Shown in pieces: positions 48,552 through 60,340 of a DNA stretch of 64,000 bases. The first letter of the stretch is position 1. The number at the start of each line of letters is the position of its first letter. The notes beneath the pieces were generated by a model. That model saw only the letters and a program-made list of their open reading frames with translations. It made no database searches and was not told the DNA's origin. The position numbers and the translations under genes were made by a program. This stretch comes from Selaginella moellendorffii (taxonomy: Eukaryota; Streptophyta; Lycopodiopsida; Selaginellales; Selaginellaceae). The DNA lies in NCBI RefSeq assembly GCF_000143415.4, contig NW_003314272.1, positions 1,066,949 through 1,130,948 of the forward strand. The letters run 5' to 3'.

Positions 48552-50605
48552 TCAACGCGGCATGTCCATGGAATTCAAGTAATCGCTACTTGTAGTCGTT
48601 GAGGAGCTCATTACCAGGCCAAAGTGAAAGGGAGCTTGGGTGGGAAGAGCGCCAATCTCGAGATATCCCAGCAACATGGCCACAACGTCACTCATTGTTG
48701 GTCGAGCTTCCTCATGTTCTTGCGTACACAGCATGGCAACACGGAGCAGCCTAGAAACCTCGTCCACCGCGTAGTCACCGCCCAGCCTCTTGTCAATGCA
48801 TTCGCTCATCCTGTTTGCCATGACGAGTTTCCAAGACTGCAGCCATGACACCATTGGTTATCGGTTCTAATTTGATCGACTTACCAGTTGAAGTAAGAGC
48901 TCTTCTTCGGCTGGCAATGCCGGATCCACGCACTTTCTGCCGCTGGCGATCTCCAGGACGAGGATTCCATAGCTGAAGACATCAGCTTTGGTCGTCAATC
49001 GCCCTCGAGTTGCGTACTCGGGTGCCATGTATCCACTAGAAGAATGGCGTGAGTTTCGTCCAGACTGTGGAAGGAAGAGGAGATCAAACTTACAGTGTGC
49101 CGGCCACCTTTGTGCTCGTGAAGCCGAAGCCTTTGTCCAAGTCGAAGAGCTTTGATATCCCAAAGTCGGAGATCTTTGGCTGCAGCTTGTCGTCCAAGAG
49201 GATGTTGCTGGCTTTGATGTCTCTGTGGATAATCTGAACATGAGACTCCTCGTGCAAGTAAGCAAGACCCCGAGCTATCCCAATGGCGATTTGAAAGCGT
49301 GAGTGCCAGTCAAGGACCACATTTGATCCAGAACCTGCGGATGGAATTTTTAATTTTGTTAGAAGGAGAAACAAAGGAAGAAGCAAAAGATTATTACTGA
49401 AGAGCGCCCGGTCAAGGCTGCCTTTGTTGAGGAACTCGTAGACGAGCAGTCTTTCATCTGCCTCGACACAATAGCCTTTGAGCCTTACAAGATTTCGGTG
49501 TTGGATTCCTGTGATAATGGTGATCTCGTTCACGAACTCTCTGTTGCCTTGGTTGGACTGCAACGAGAGCTTCTTCACTGCTACTTGCGAGCCATTGTTT
49601 AAGGTGGCCTACAAGATTTAGACAGATAGTTCTACTGTGCGACTTCACATAAAAAACAGCTAACCTTGTAAACAGTTCCAAATCCACCTTGACCGAGCTT
49701 GCTTTCCACAGAGAACCCCCTGGTCGCCGCACACAAATCCTTGTAAGAAAAGACCACATGGAGACCTTGATCAAGGTGGGTCCATCTTCAGCAAGTTAGA
49801 AGCACTTCAGATTTCCTTACCCTTGATGATCCCAAAGTCTTCGCATTTCTCCGATTTCTCCGATTCTCTTCTTCGCCTTGTTAACAAGAAGAACCCAAGA
49901 ACAGCACAAACAAAACAAAACACAGCTCCTCCCACCACAGCACCAGCTATCACGCCATTTCTCGTCCCAGCATTTTGCTTGCCAGTAGCTGGAGCTGGAT
50001 CTGGAGGAGCTGGAGCTGGATCTGGAGGAGCTGGAGCTGGAGCTGGAGCTGGATCTGGATCTGGATCTGGACCTAAAGCTAGACCTGGACCTGGTGCTGG
50101 AGCTGGAGATGAAATGTTTGGACCCACAATGCCCAAAGTACCTAGAAGAAAAAGAAGAACGAAGGTATTGCACTTAAATTTTTGTGGTCTTACCAGGAAC
50201 GATCTCAAAGCTGGAAGGATCGTATCTCATGCGGCACCTTTGAAAGGTTTGGTTGATCCAAATCGCACCACCAACGGCATACAGATTAACACTTTGGATG
50301 TTCGTGTAGGCGTTCTGGATGCACTGTCCACAGCTCGGCTGGTCGGACATGTTGTAGCAGCCACTGTGCGCGTAGACAGCGTTTGGGAAGCCGCCATAGC
50401 CAAGGCTCGTTGCATAGCCGTCTGGGGGATTGTTCTTGTAGAGGAACTCCAGGACGGCCACCACATTTCGCTGGTAAGTGCTGTTCGTGCTGGTGTTTGT
50501 TGGGGAGTAGTATACCAGATTTGGCTCTGTGTCTGGGTTTGGATCGTCTGGTGGCGCTCGAGCTACCGAGCGGCCAGCGACACACGCCAGGATCAGCCAC
50601 AGCAT
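48552..50605 (-). CDS. Cysteine-rich receptor-like kinase with long Pro/Asp/Ala linker
   Basis: Signal peptide ([15 protein letters not shown]), one DUF26 domain with [13 protein letters not shown] and a closing CRMRYD, then a ~40-residue linker made of [13 protein letters not shown]-type repeats. A membrane helix ([20 protein letters not shown]) and the kinase follow: [42 protein letters not shown]. All catalytic motifs look intact. The tail ends in [19 protein letters not shown]. The linker repeats come from a GCTGGA/TCTGGA minisatellite at about 49985-50110 and are likely to vary in length. The start was set at the Met of the signal peptide; an in-frame ATG lies 19 codons upstream. A plasma-membrane receptor role is inferred from the family. 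Confidence 0.9.
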
Positions 50606-52904
50606 CCTAGAGTCTGTTGTTAAAACTCTACATTTCCTTTTTGGTTGCATTTTTTTTTTCACTGTCCGTCTTGAGACTTGCTATGGCGTGCAAAAGGGTG
50701 AGTGTTATTGTGGCAGATTTCACTCACAATATGGTGTCCATGTGGCAGTTTCCTATTGGTTCAGCATTAAATGTCATTTGGATGCCTCATGAATACCCCA
50801 TAATATGAACAATGTACTATACATAGATGCCACATATCATCAAATTTGACCCCATAAGATAGGGATTCATCAGGTCATAAGGCTTAGGCGATGCGTTGCG
50901 CAGAAGGGCGGTCGCGCATTGAGCATTGTGGGTCAGTGCAGCGCAGCACCCTCACTCTCTCTGGCCTAGGGCACCCACGAATGATGATGAATTTGTAGGA
51001 GACCTTCCTTGCCTTAGCGCCCTGCTTTAGTGCTCTGTTATTCTATGCTTTATAAAATCTGTTCTTGGCTATGGTGTAGGGGATATTTCGGGTGGTATGG
51101 AGAGCTGCAGTGTTGCTAGGGATTGATAGCAATGGCTGCGATCACAGCTCCAGATTCCAGTGTTCTGGAGCAATTCCATCACTTGTCATCGGCTTCTCCC
51201 CTGCGTTGCCATCCAACTCGACGACCTCCATCCTCAAGAATTGTGGCGCAAGATGGAGGAAGCAGGAGGATTCGACGATCGCCTAGATGCTGCAGCAGGT
51301 AACAATGGGAGCATTGATGATTGCGAACAGCACAGTGGCAGTTGGCAATGCGGGGAGGACACGGCGATGGCCATCGATGATGATCAAGGCTACCACACTC
51401 CCAAATTTTAGATGGAGTTCACTTACGCTTGCTATGAACACTATGTTAAAAGAGGTGTGCCAAAAAAGGATAATTCAGTTCTTTTGCCATGAGTGCCAAG
51501 AGCAAGATGTGAGAATATAGTGCTCTAGATAAGGTAGTATGGTTCGATTGTCGATTTAGTTTGCAACATTAACAACTTGCTAGAATTCATGGGATGAATG
51601 GGCCATGAATGGCTCCATTCCATACATAGCATGGGTCATTGCTATGGGCATGATGCCCCATCCGGGGCATAAGGATTGGATATTCATAAAATATTCTATG
51701 CCTGTGTTTTTATCACACTCATAATACATATGGACCAATAACAAGCATGTGAGTGAAATCCACTGTTGTAAAATCCACCCTTTTACGAATTGCACGCCAT
51801 ACTTGCAAAGAATGGGTTGTAGAATGAGACCTTGAATATATAAATTTGAAAGCAAAAATAATTTAAAGCAGTCAATTCAAATGTAAGATAGTGTGCTCAT
51901 GTTTCCCTCATAACATAGTTGAACGGAGAATGACTCAATAGAATATAGATGTTGTCCATCTGCAATGTAAGCAGCTAAGATCATTTAAATGTTGTAGATT
52001 GATCTCTTTTCATCCATGTTTTGAAGGTTTGTTCCAATTAGGAGGGTATATGCCATGTTTGCCAAAAGGAGTTTGTGAAAGGAGATCCATTTGCAATCCA
52101 TGCTATACCATCACCCAAGTTAATGCTGGTTGTCCAAGTTAATGGAAACCAAGATGGCATATATAGTAAGTTTGTTAAATCAAGATGCATGAGCAAGTGT
52201 GAGACATATTTGACACTCTCAATATAAAAGCACCATGGCTGCCATCATACTGCTCGGAGAAGATGGTCCTAGAAGTGGCAAAAGGTGGAGATTGGAAAGA
52301 TGGCATTTCTAGTTGATAAAGATGGAGTTTGTACCAATTGAACATGTGTTTTAATCCATATGGCACTAGGAGAAAAGATCCATTGGGATATTCCTTTGCA
52401 ATTTGGGTGCCCCTATGAGACAAAGTATAGAAATCTAGTTTTAGGAGATTTGGTTGGGAATATGAAATATAAAGAGGAGGAGGATGACAAGGAGTTAGGT
52501 TGACCCTTACCTTTTTTCTCAAGCATCTAAAAGTGTTTTTGTAAAATTATAATGGAAAGTGTTTTCCAAAGGGATTTCATGGCTTGTCAATGGCAACATA
52601 GTGGCCTGAAGCTTGTGTGTGAGCATTCCACAGCCTACTAGTGGCAATATAGTAAGCTTAAAATAGTGATTTTGAATCTAAGAGTGTTTTTGAGAGATAT
52701 TTTACTAGGAGGATTTAGAGGTTTTGAGGGAGAATTCTACAGTAGGAGAGAGTGGTTCATAGCTTATTAACAGCAATGCAATGGCAATCAATAGAAGAGC
52801 ATTCTTGATTTACTTCCTACAAGGGTGTGTGACAATGGGGCAATTGGGGGTAATTGCACGTTGCCTAACACTTTGGAACCTCAATTTTACTAGTTCTATG
52901 GTGG

Positions 52905-53162
52905 TTTGTAGCAAGCTAGTGAAAACATAGTGGCCCCAACTCCTCCCCTCTTTCTTTATCCTTTCTCGAATAAGATTCCTCCTATATAATGCAACAAGGA
53001 ATTGGGACTCTTAGTTTGACTAATTGGTCATTCTAGCTAACAAGTGAGTTGGGTAGTCTTGAATTTGCCTAGCCTTTATTGTTGTAGTTACTTTCATGTG
53101 TTTTGGAGGGACTTGCTCAGGTGGGCCACATGGTAAATTTAGGATATTCCACAAACACATGG
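52905..53162. repeat. Diverged direct repeat, copy A
   Basis: This shares a colinear series of words with 54528-54770: GAAAACATAGTGGCCCCAA, TCCCCTC, CATTCTAG or CTTTCTAG, GTGAGTTGGGTAG, GTGGGCCACATGG, AGGATATTCCA and ACACATGGG. Gaps and substitutions are common, so the duplication or insertion is old. It has no coding content. Confidence 0.6.
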
Positions 53163-54527
53163 GGAAATAGTGGTGAACTTCATTGTTTGGTATACCTTGG
53201 TATCAGAGAAAAGAGTTAACATCTTGCATATATAAATGTAGGGGAGGAGTTTGGAAGATCTTGCTATTCTTTAATCTAGAAAGTAGTGAGTTGGTTTGGA
53301 AAGATTCTCAAAATAATTACACTAATGCTATGTTTATTTACCCTTGTCTCGTGGTATCTATGAGAATGGTAAATGAAAGTTTAATTTCTAAAGCATTAGA
53401 GGACAATTCTTGGAGAAAATCTAAGTAGCACACTTAGATTAAACATCAATAAGGAAGAATTAGTCAAAAAAGAGGTGATAAAAGGATTCCAACCATCCAT
53501 TAGTGGACTTATAAAAGGTGCTACAATAACATCACCAACAACAATAATGCCAATAGCTAGGCTACCAAAAGGGTGGTTAAAACAATGGATTCTTCAATAA
53601 AGAAAAATTCCAAAATCTAGGACTATAGTAAACCAAGAGGAGCTATCATATGATGATTTCACCTCCTTCTATAGGGTTAGAGAATTTTATAAAGGAAGAA
53701 GGCATAGATTTTAATTGGCATTTAGTAGAGCAACTTCATAATGCCATAATAGGAAGTTCTTATAGGTGAAAGTGTGGAATCATAAGAGTCCTTTAAAATT
53801 TGGTTATGGACGTGGAAGTAATAACCATAGGGGATGAAAATTGCAATCCTCACTATTAAATCATTTAGAAAGTTCCAATAATAAGAACACCAACAACCCA
53901 AAGGCATATGAAAAGAGGATGTGGCCAAGAGGTGGGATATTTGCTTTAAGGATCAATCAATTTATAATTGAGGGGGCTTAGGGGATCTAGAGGATGCTTC
54001 TAGACCCCTTGATAAAGGAACTTCCATTTTGGTTAAGATGTAAAAGAATTGGACTAGGTAGATACTTAAATGTTCACCAAAAAGAAGATCTTTATGTTCT
54101 AGCTACTTATAATTTTATATTTGGTGCGTTTGCTTATAAAGGATCACTAAAATGTTCAAAGGGTTAAAAAACCTTGTTGCACTATATGGATGTGATGCCA
54201 CTATCTTTGGCAACTTTAAATTGCCTAATTTTAGACCAGATGCAAAACTGGTTGGCAACCCTTTTTACAACAAAATAGGTGAATGGCTGGTTAGCCTAGA
54301 ACACTTTTCTATGGACTAAAAGTGTAATATCCACTAGAGTCTAGTGAAAGTTTGGAGATTAGTTTTTCAATTTAGATAGTTAAAGGCTCCTACATGAGCT
54401 TGTGAGAAGGACTCAAAAGGACAGTGAGATTGTCTAAACTTTTGCAAATGCCCTAAGTCAATTTGTATGTTCGAGAATAATGTTCTTAATCTACTTTTTG
54501 CAAGGTTATGTGATAGTGGGGCAATTA

Positions 54528-54770
54528 AGAATGGCTTGTATCCAACTAATGGAAACATAATAGCCCCAAACCATCCCCTCCCCTTAAAGTACCTTTCTTC
54601 ATCCTCTCTTGCACAAAATTCTTTTTGCATAATGCAATAAGGATAGCTTGACCAATTAATCTTTCTAGTCAATGAGTGAGTTGGGTAGCCTTGGATTTGT
54701 CTAACCTCCCATGCTGTAGCTACCCAAGTGGGCCACATGGGAGATTTAGGATATTCCATAGACACATGGG
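54528..54770. repeat. Diverged direct repeat, copy B
   Basis: Partner of 52905-53162, in the same orientation and about 1.6 kb away. It carries the same ordered words, including GAGTTGGGTAGCCTTGGATTT and GTGGGCCACATGG. It could be the second copy of a non-coding repeat family or the remains of two LTRs. Confidence 0.55.
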
Positions 54771-55079
54771 TGAGTTTGACTGCTTGGGTGGTAGAAGTTA
54801 AATCCAATGGGGAAGAGTTGAGATGTGGGAAAAACATGCATAGGTTCTCAAACACTAAGAAGAGTTTATTCTTGGCAAGTTAATATCTTCTTCCAGTTCT
54901 CAAGGCACAAAGGTTGGGAAGATCATTCATGGCAATTTATCATGGCAAATGGTAGCAGTATGGTGGATTCTTTGATGGGATGAACAACAGAATGACCAAG
55001 GGCTTCCATGATCTAATTCTCTCGATCAGCTTGCTCCCTGGCATGATGCTAGAGACCATCTACAAAACTGAAACATAAA

Positions 55080-55256
55080 TGTCAATCCACTCTTGGCAAC
55101 CTTTGTAATCTGTGAACAATGCAATTCCTGAGTGGAGCATACACCCATCTGTGGCTGGAAAAAGGCAAGCTTGAATGGCTATAATAGATGGGTGTATGCT
55201 TCACTCGGGAATTGCATTGTTCACAGATTACAGAGCTTGCCTAGAGTGGATTGACA
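55080..55256. repeat. Near-perfect 71-nt-arm hairpin (MITE or MIRNA-like)
   Basis: The arm 55080-55150 is the reverse complement of 55186-55256 with only about five mismatches, two or three of which become G-U pairs in RNA. The loop is 35 nt. The ends read TGTCAATCCACTC and GAGTGGATTGACA. It would fold as a single long stem. This form is shared by foldback (MITE) elements and by young plant microRNA precursors, and the sequence alone does not decide between them. Confidence 0.8.
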
Positions 55257-55260
55257 CTTT

Positions 55261-55301
55261 TTAAGAATATACATGGTCATACATGGGTTGTATATTCTTA
55301 A
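55261..55301. repeat. Small perfect hairpin next to the large one
   Basis: TTAAGAATATACA and its exact reverse complement TGTATATTCTTAA are 13 nt each and separated by 15 nt. It begins 5 nt after the end of the larger hairpin. Confidence 0.6.
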
Positions 55302-55492
55302 GATATAGAATGCATGTGTCAATGGTCCTGATTTACAAATAACATGCCATACCATGGACGGCTTGGAGTAAGTACTTAAGCTGGTCCAGATGTGCTCAGA
55401 GACAGGCTTGCAGCATGTAACATGTTCAGAAATGTATGAGAGACGTAAGTCTGTTAATGAATTTACTTAACAAATGAAGGCTAAACACAGTT

Positions 55493-55700
55493 TGTATTAG
55501 TGATAATTATGAAAATTGTAATTGTGAGTGCATGGAATATGGAAAGGGAATACAGAAATGTGCATATCAATTAGCCCAAAAACCCTAACTTATATACAGG
55601 AGCGAGTGGTCCGGATTGAAACCAATCCGACGGCTACCAAAATCCCACTATGCTAATATTAATATACGGCATCGTAGCCGTACACTTGGCCCTCACATCA
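55493..55700 (-). repeat. Probable 3' LTR of the older gypsy element
   Basis: On the minus strand a polypurine run (GAGAGGAGGGGA) is followed by TGATGTGAGGGCC. The block would end in ...AATACA, giving the expected TG...CA ends. It contains TGTATATAAG, a candidate promoter TATA. No matching 5' copy was found near 60 kb, so the limits are estimates. Confidence 0.4.
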
Positions 55701-58700
55701 TCCCCTCCTCTCGGAATAATGGAAGGCTATCAAGGTTCTCTTGTAGATGGGCTGGGATCTGGAGGAACGTTAGGGGGAGGCATCGGCGGATCTGTAGACG
55801 GTATTAACTGCTCCTGATCCCTTTGTATGAAGCATTTCAACCGCTGTACATGCACAATCTCCGGAGGATCGGCCTGCTGGACGTCATGCTGAACCTCATA
55901 AACTTGGGGTCCAACTTGCCGCAACACCTGATATGGTCCTTTCCACTGCGCAAGGAGCCCCTTAGATAAACCACATACCGTAAGATGGGGAAAACGGACT
56001 AACACCAAATCATCCACTTTGTACTCTGCAGGTGGACGATGATGGGAGTTGTAGCACTGTTGTTGTCCCACTTGTACGCGGTCTAAGTGTTCGGCAGACT
56101 CTGCTCGGACAAGTGGAAGAATGCTCATCAAATATTGATCCCATGACCTAGCATCAGGAGCTCGTGGCAATCGTGAAGGTAAACCTAGCTCTGGATCATG
56201 ACCATATAGAAGTTTATATGGTGAAGCACCAACAAAACTCTACACCCCTGTGATATAGGCATACCGAAGAGACGGCAAATAACCATCCCAATCCGAATGC
56301 TGAAAGTTCACATACTTCGCAATCATCCCTTTGAATGTTCGAACGAGCCGTTCCACCAAACCGTCTGATTGTGGATGATAAACACTTGTAAAAGTGTGGC
56401 GTATCCCCAACCGAGACATCAAAACATGAAATACCTCAGCCATAAATGCAGGACCATTATCCGAAAGAATCCGCTCTAGACAAGAATGTTGGAACACCAC
56501 TCGATTTAGGAGAAAGTATCCAACAGCAGTTGCCGAGGCGCTAGCAAGAGCACCAACTTCCACTCAACGAGTCAAGTAGTTAGAAGTAGTAATAACATAT
56601 TTATTGCTAGCAGTCGACCGTGGAAAAGGTCCCATAAGATCAAATGCCACCAACTCAAACGGACGGGAAACTACAATTGACTCCAACCGTCCTTCCGTAG
56701 CACAAAGGGGAGTATTACGTGTTTGGCACCAAACGCAGCTACGCACATACTGGATAACATCATGTTGCATCTTTGGCCAATAGAAAGACCTATGCAGCTT
56801 CTCGGTCACACGACGATGTCCCATATGCCCACCTAGAATAGGAGAATCATGGTAGGCATGGAGAAACTGCAGAATAAAGATAGAAGGTACCACCAGTCGT
56901 GAATGATCATTAGCATCCATCCCCACAAAATAAAGAAGGCCATCTTCAAGGCGATATTGAGAATGTAAATGCCAGAAAGGCAAGTCATCAACAAGTGATG
57001 CAGGATCCTCAAACGCATCTCGAAGCCTTCGAATCCATAGCTCAATCTTTTGAGCCTCGCGAACCTCATCAAGAGAAGGTAGATCTTGCTCTGCGCCTTG
57101 TGGACATTGAACATCAAGTATAGCAACCGCCAACGGCACAGAATCCTCGTCTAGAAAATCCACAGATGCTGGAACAACAGGCTCATCAGAAACAGGAGAA
57201 GAGAGTGGAGAAGGAAGAGGAGCTTGAGAAAGGGCATCAGCATTAGCCATAGAACTCTTTGGGCGATGAACAACATCAAAATCATATATCTGAAGCTTTA
57301 AAGCCCACCGAGCAGTACGACCAACCAGGTTCTTCTGCTTCAATAATGAAATAACGGCAGCATGGTCACCTTCAAGTAATGTCCGAGAACCATGTAGATA
57401 TGCATGAAGTTTCTCGAAACCCCAAACTGCCGCTAAAAACTCCTTCTCTGTCGTGGAGTAGTTCACCTCCGCTAGTTGTAACGTACGGCTTATATATGCA
57501 ATGGGATGATGCTAACCAAGCACACTCAGGCTCTCTTGCATTAACACAACTCCAAGACGAATATCAAAAGCATCAACGCGCAAAATAAAAGGTCGAGTGT
57601 AGTCAGGATATGCCAAAACCGGAGGAGTCGTCAACAGCACTTTGAGATCCACAAACGCCCGCTCACAATCGAAAGACCAGATGAAAGATGACGTTGATGA
57701 CTTCAGCAACGCTCGCAATGGTGTAGTGCGATCGGAAAGATGATCCAGAAAACGACCAAGATATTGCACCTTGCCCAGGAAGCGCTGCACATCATTCACA
57801 CACTTCGGAGTAGGGAACTTTAGAACGGCTACGAGTTTGTCAGGATCAACTTGTAAACCCTCACGAGAAATACGGTACCCAAGATAAGTTGTGTCTTTGG
57901 ACTCAAACACGCACTTCGACCGCTTCAGCTTTAAACCAACATCCCGTAGCCAATCCAACACTTTACACACATCACGAATGTGCTCTGCCCACGTCCCCTC
58001 CGAGTGAATCAAGACATCATTAATGAAGTCAGCAGTCACCTCTAGCATATCACAAAGAACTTCGTCCATCATCTGCTGGAAAGTTGCTGGAGCATTGTTC
58101 AAACCAAACGGCATCACCAAGAACTCGTACAAACTAAACGGTGTACGAAAATCAGTCTTAGGAATATCTTCGTCAGCATCGGTACTTGCCAGTACCCAGA
58201 AGCAAGATCTAGCTTGGTGAACCAACGACTTCGCCCCAGACGATCCAAAAGATCAACAGTGTGAGGAAGAGGGTACACATCTAAGATCGTCACTTCATTT
58301 AACGGACGATAGTCGATGCAGAAACGAATACTTCCATCAGGCTTTGTCACAAGATGAGGTTCACATGCCCAAGGACTCTGCGACTTCCGAATAACACCCT
58401 TCTCCAACATCTCCTTGACGTTTGCACGTAAAATCTTGATCTCCTTGGGTGACCGACAACGAACAAGAACTTTGATTGGACGAGCATCCCCGGTTGGAAT
58501 GGGATGACGTGTGGCAATCTTGGCCCCAGACGATAGGTCAAATTCAAAGAAATCAAAATACTCCTTCATGAGCTGGTCAACAGCTGCAACACAAAGATCA
58601 TCGGAGGGATCGGAAAAGGGAAGAGCAGAACAAGATGGAAACACAAGAGGAAATAGTGGGGGAATAAAAGTAATGGAAACAGAGGTAGAAGTAAAGGGAC

Positions 58701-59990
58701 GAAAAGGTACGGAAGTGAGAGGAATGAATGAAACATAAGGAAGTATGAGACAAGGGGGAGAAGCCTCAAAGTCACATTTGGCATGATTGCGCTGCAACCA
58801 ATCCATACCAAAAATGAGGTCAAAAGCTTAACTCGGCACCACCCGCAACGACTGCAACTCAAGCTCAAGATCACCCACATGCACAACCAAGTCCGCCTCA
58901 TCTCGTGCACATGCATGGGTATGGCTGTTGCCATAAAGAATGAAAACTGGATCCGCCGCACGACGCAAGTGTAGACGACAACGTGTGGCAACAGGTCGAG
59001 CAATAGAAGATAAACTCAAACTTGTATCAACCAACACGGAGAGAAGAATAGGAGACCTCATGTTATAAAAACGAGCTTGGAAAGTAAACACTTGATGAAC
59101 CAGTGCCGAGTGAACCCCTTGATGATACTCTTGAAAGAAAGATGGAGGGGTCACTAACATATTCGCGCAAGGTCCCTCCATTACTCCCGCGACTCTTCAT
59201 TTCCCGGATGCACCTCGGTATCCAAACCTTCCACCGCAGCAGCACCAACAGGACGTTGCTGACGCCAAGGTCTCCACCCAGGAAAGGGAGGTCGCCAATC
59301 CAGAAAGCGCCGACAACGCTGATAAGTATGACCAACTTCATCACACGCCCAACAACAAACATCACGGCCATGACCACGTCCTCGCCCTTGTCCTTGGACT
59401 CGAGTAGAGCAGCATCAACCTCCATTGGAACAAGACCATCACTCATAGGAAGGGGAGCGGAAGGACGTGTAGTGAGATGTGGAAGAGGCGACGTCTCATA
59501 ACGTTGTGCCAAGCGAAGAGCATCGTCAAGGGTGGCAGGAGCAAGTGCATGCACAAGTCCGACAAGATCTTGACGAAGTGCTGGTCACAACGTTCCTAGC
59601 TTGATCCGCTCCGACATATTAGGCTCCGCTCGAAGCAAAAGACTTCGGAAACGAACGCCAAATTGCATCACCGACTCAGATGACCCTTGGCGAAGACGAT
59701 GCAATTGTTGGAAGGCATCATCACAATCATCGGCGTGTCCGAAGGCGCGTTTGAAGACGTCCGGAAGAACACTCCAATCGCCACGAGTGGCTGTGCTCAA
59801 TCCATTGTACCACTGCAACGCTGTCCCTTGGAGACATGTGGGGAACTCACGCAAACGTTGAGCATCATCCCAAGAATGATATGTGGCAATCACCGTGAAG
59901 TGATCGAACCAATGGTACACATCATCCCCAGGATTCCTACGAAAGAACTCCGGCCGAATGCGAGGATTGTGTAAGGAACCAACTCGCCGA
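55701..59990 (-). mobile_element. Ty3/gypsy retroelement, decayed
   Basis: Read on the minus strand: gag (59.97-59.06 kb, with LQGTALQWYNGL), a protease/RT junction ending FDLIFGMDWLQRNHAKC, reverse transcriptase (58.8-57.5 kb, with [31 protein letters not shown], and a degenerate FINDVLIHS at the YxDD site), RNase H (NYSTTEKEFLAAVWGFEK), integrase (zinc-binding VWCQTRN, then LSDNGPAFMAEVF and YHPQSDGLVER) and a C-terminal chromodomain-less tail (KGPYQVLRQVGPQVYEV). The frame is interrupted by single stops near 59585, 58829, 57514, 56563 and 56238 and by one shift near 58180. The order RT-RNase H-integrase identifies Ty3/gypsy. It is not able to move. Confidence 0.9.
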
Positions 59991-60044
59991 GGTGTCGTAG
60001 GCTAAAGGAACCCCGAAAGCATGACCAAAATGACAAAGAGTTCA

Positions 60045-60340
60045 TCGGATGGGACCAAGTCAAAGATCGAGTCCAAGACCGACTCTAGGACCGAGTTCGA
60101 GATAGAGTCCGGAATCGAGTCCGAGACCGACTCGGGGACCGAGTTCGAGTCCGAGTTCGAGACCGAGTTCGAGACGGAGTCCGAGATCCGAAATCGGGTC
60201 CGAGACCGAGTCCGAAATCGAGTCCGAGGTCGGGCCCGAGATCGGGTCCGAGATCGAGTCCGCGATCGAGTCCGAGACCGAATCCGAAGTCGGATCCGAA
60301 ATCGGATCCGAGATCGAGCCAGAGACTAAGTCCAAATACT
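60045..60340. repeat. Hexamer-based low-complexity tract (GAGNYC)n
   Basis: About 300 nt made of imperfect GAGTCC, GAGACC and GAGTTC units. Both strands stay open through it in some frames, giving Glu/Ser/Thr-rich or Ser/Asp-rich repeats, which is an effect of the repeat and not evidence of a gene. It sits where the 5' LTR of the decayed gypsy element would be expected. Confidence 0.75.

Larger units (their letters stand above)
50606..55079. other. AT-rich intergenic region with old repeats, no gene seen
   Basis: About 4.5 kb in which the longest frames (115 and 162 codons) show no domain. It contains a diverged direct repeat pair (52905-53162 and 54528-54770) and a short palindrome around ATGCCCCATCCGGGGCAT near 51650. 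Probably decayed transposon DNA. Confidence 0.5.

Noticed and set aside
49985-50110. Could the regular repeats be a CRISPR array?
   Set aside because: The units are short, contiguous and coding, without spacers, in a eukaryotic genome.
49823-50623. 266-codon open frame on the plus strand with Gly/Ala-rich repeats
   Set aside because: It is antisense to the receptor-kinase ectodomain and its minisatellite linker.
54367-54855. 162-codon open frame on the minus strand
   Set aside because: It covers one copy of the diverged direct repeat, has no domain, and the other repeat copy is not open.
60021-60335. Open frames on both strands with repetitive acidic or Ser-rich products
   Set aside because: They come from the hexamer repeat, which lacks stop codons by construction. 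No start context or flanking exon supports a gene.
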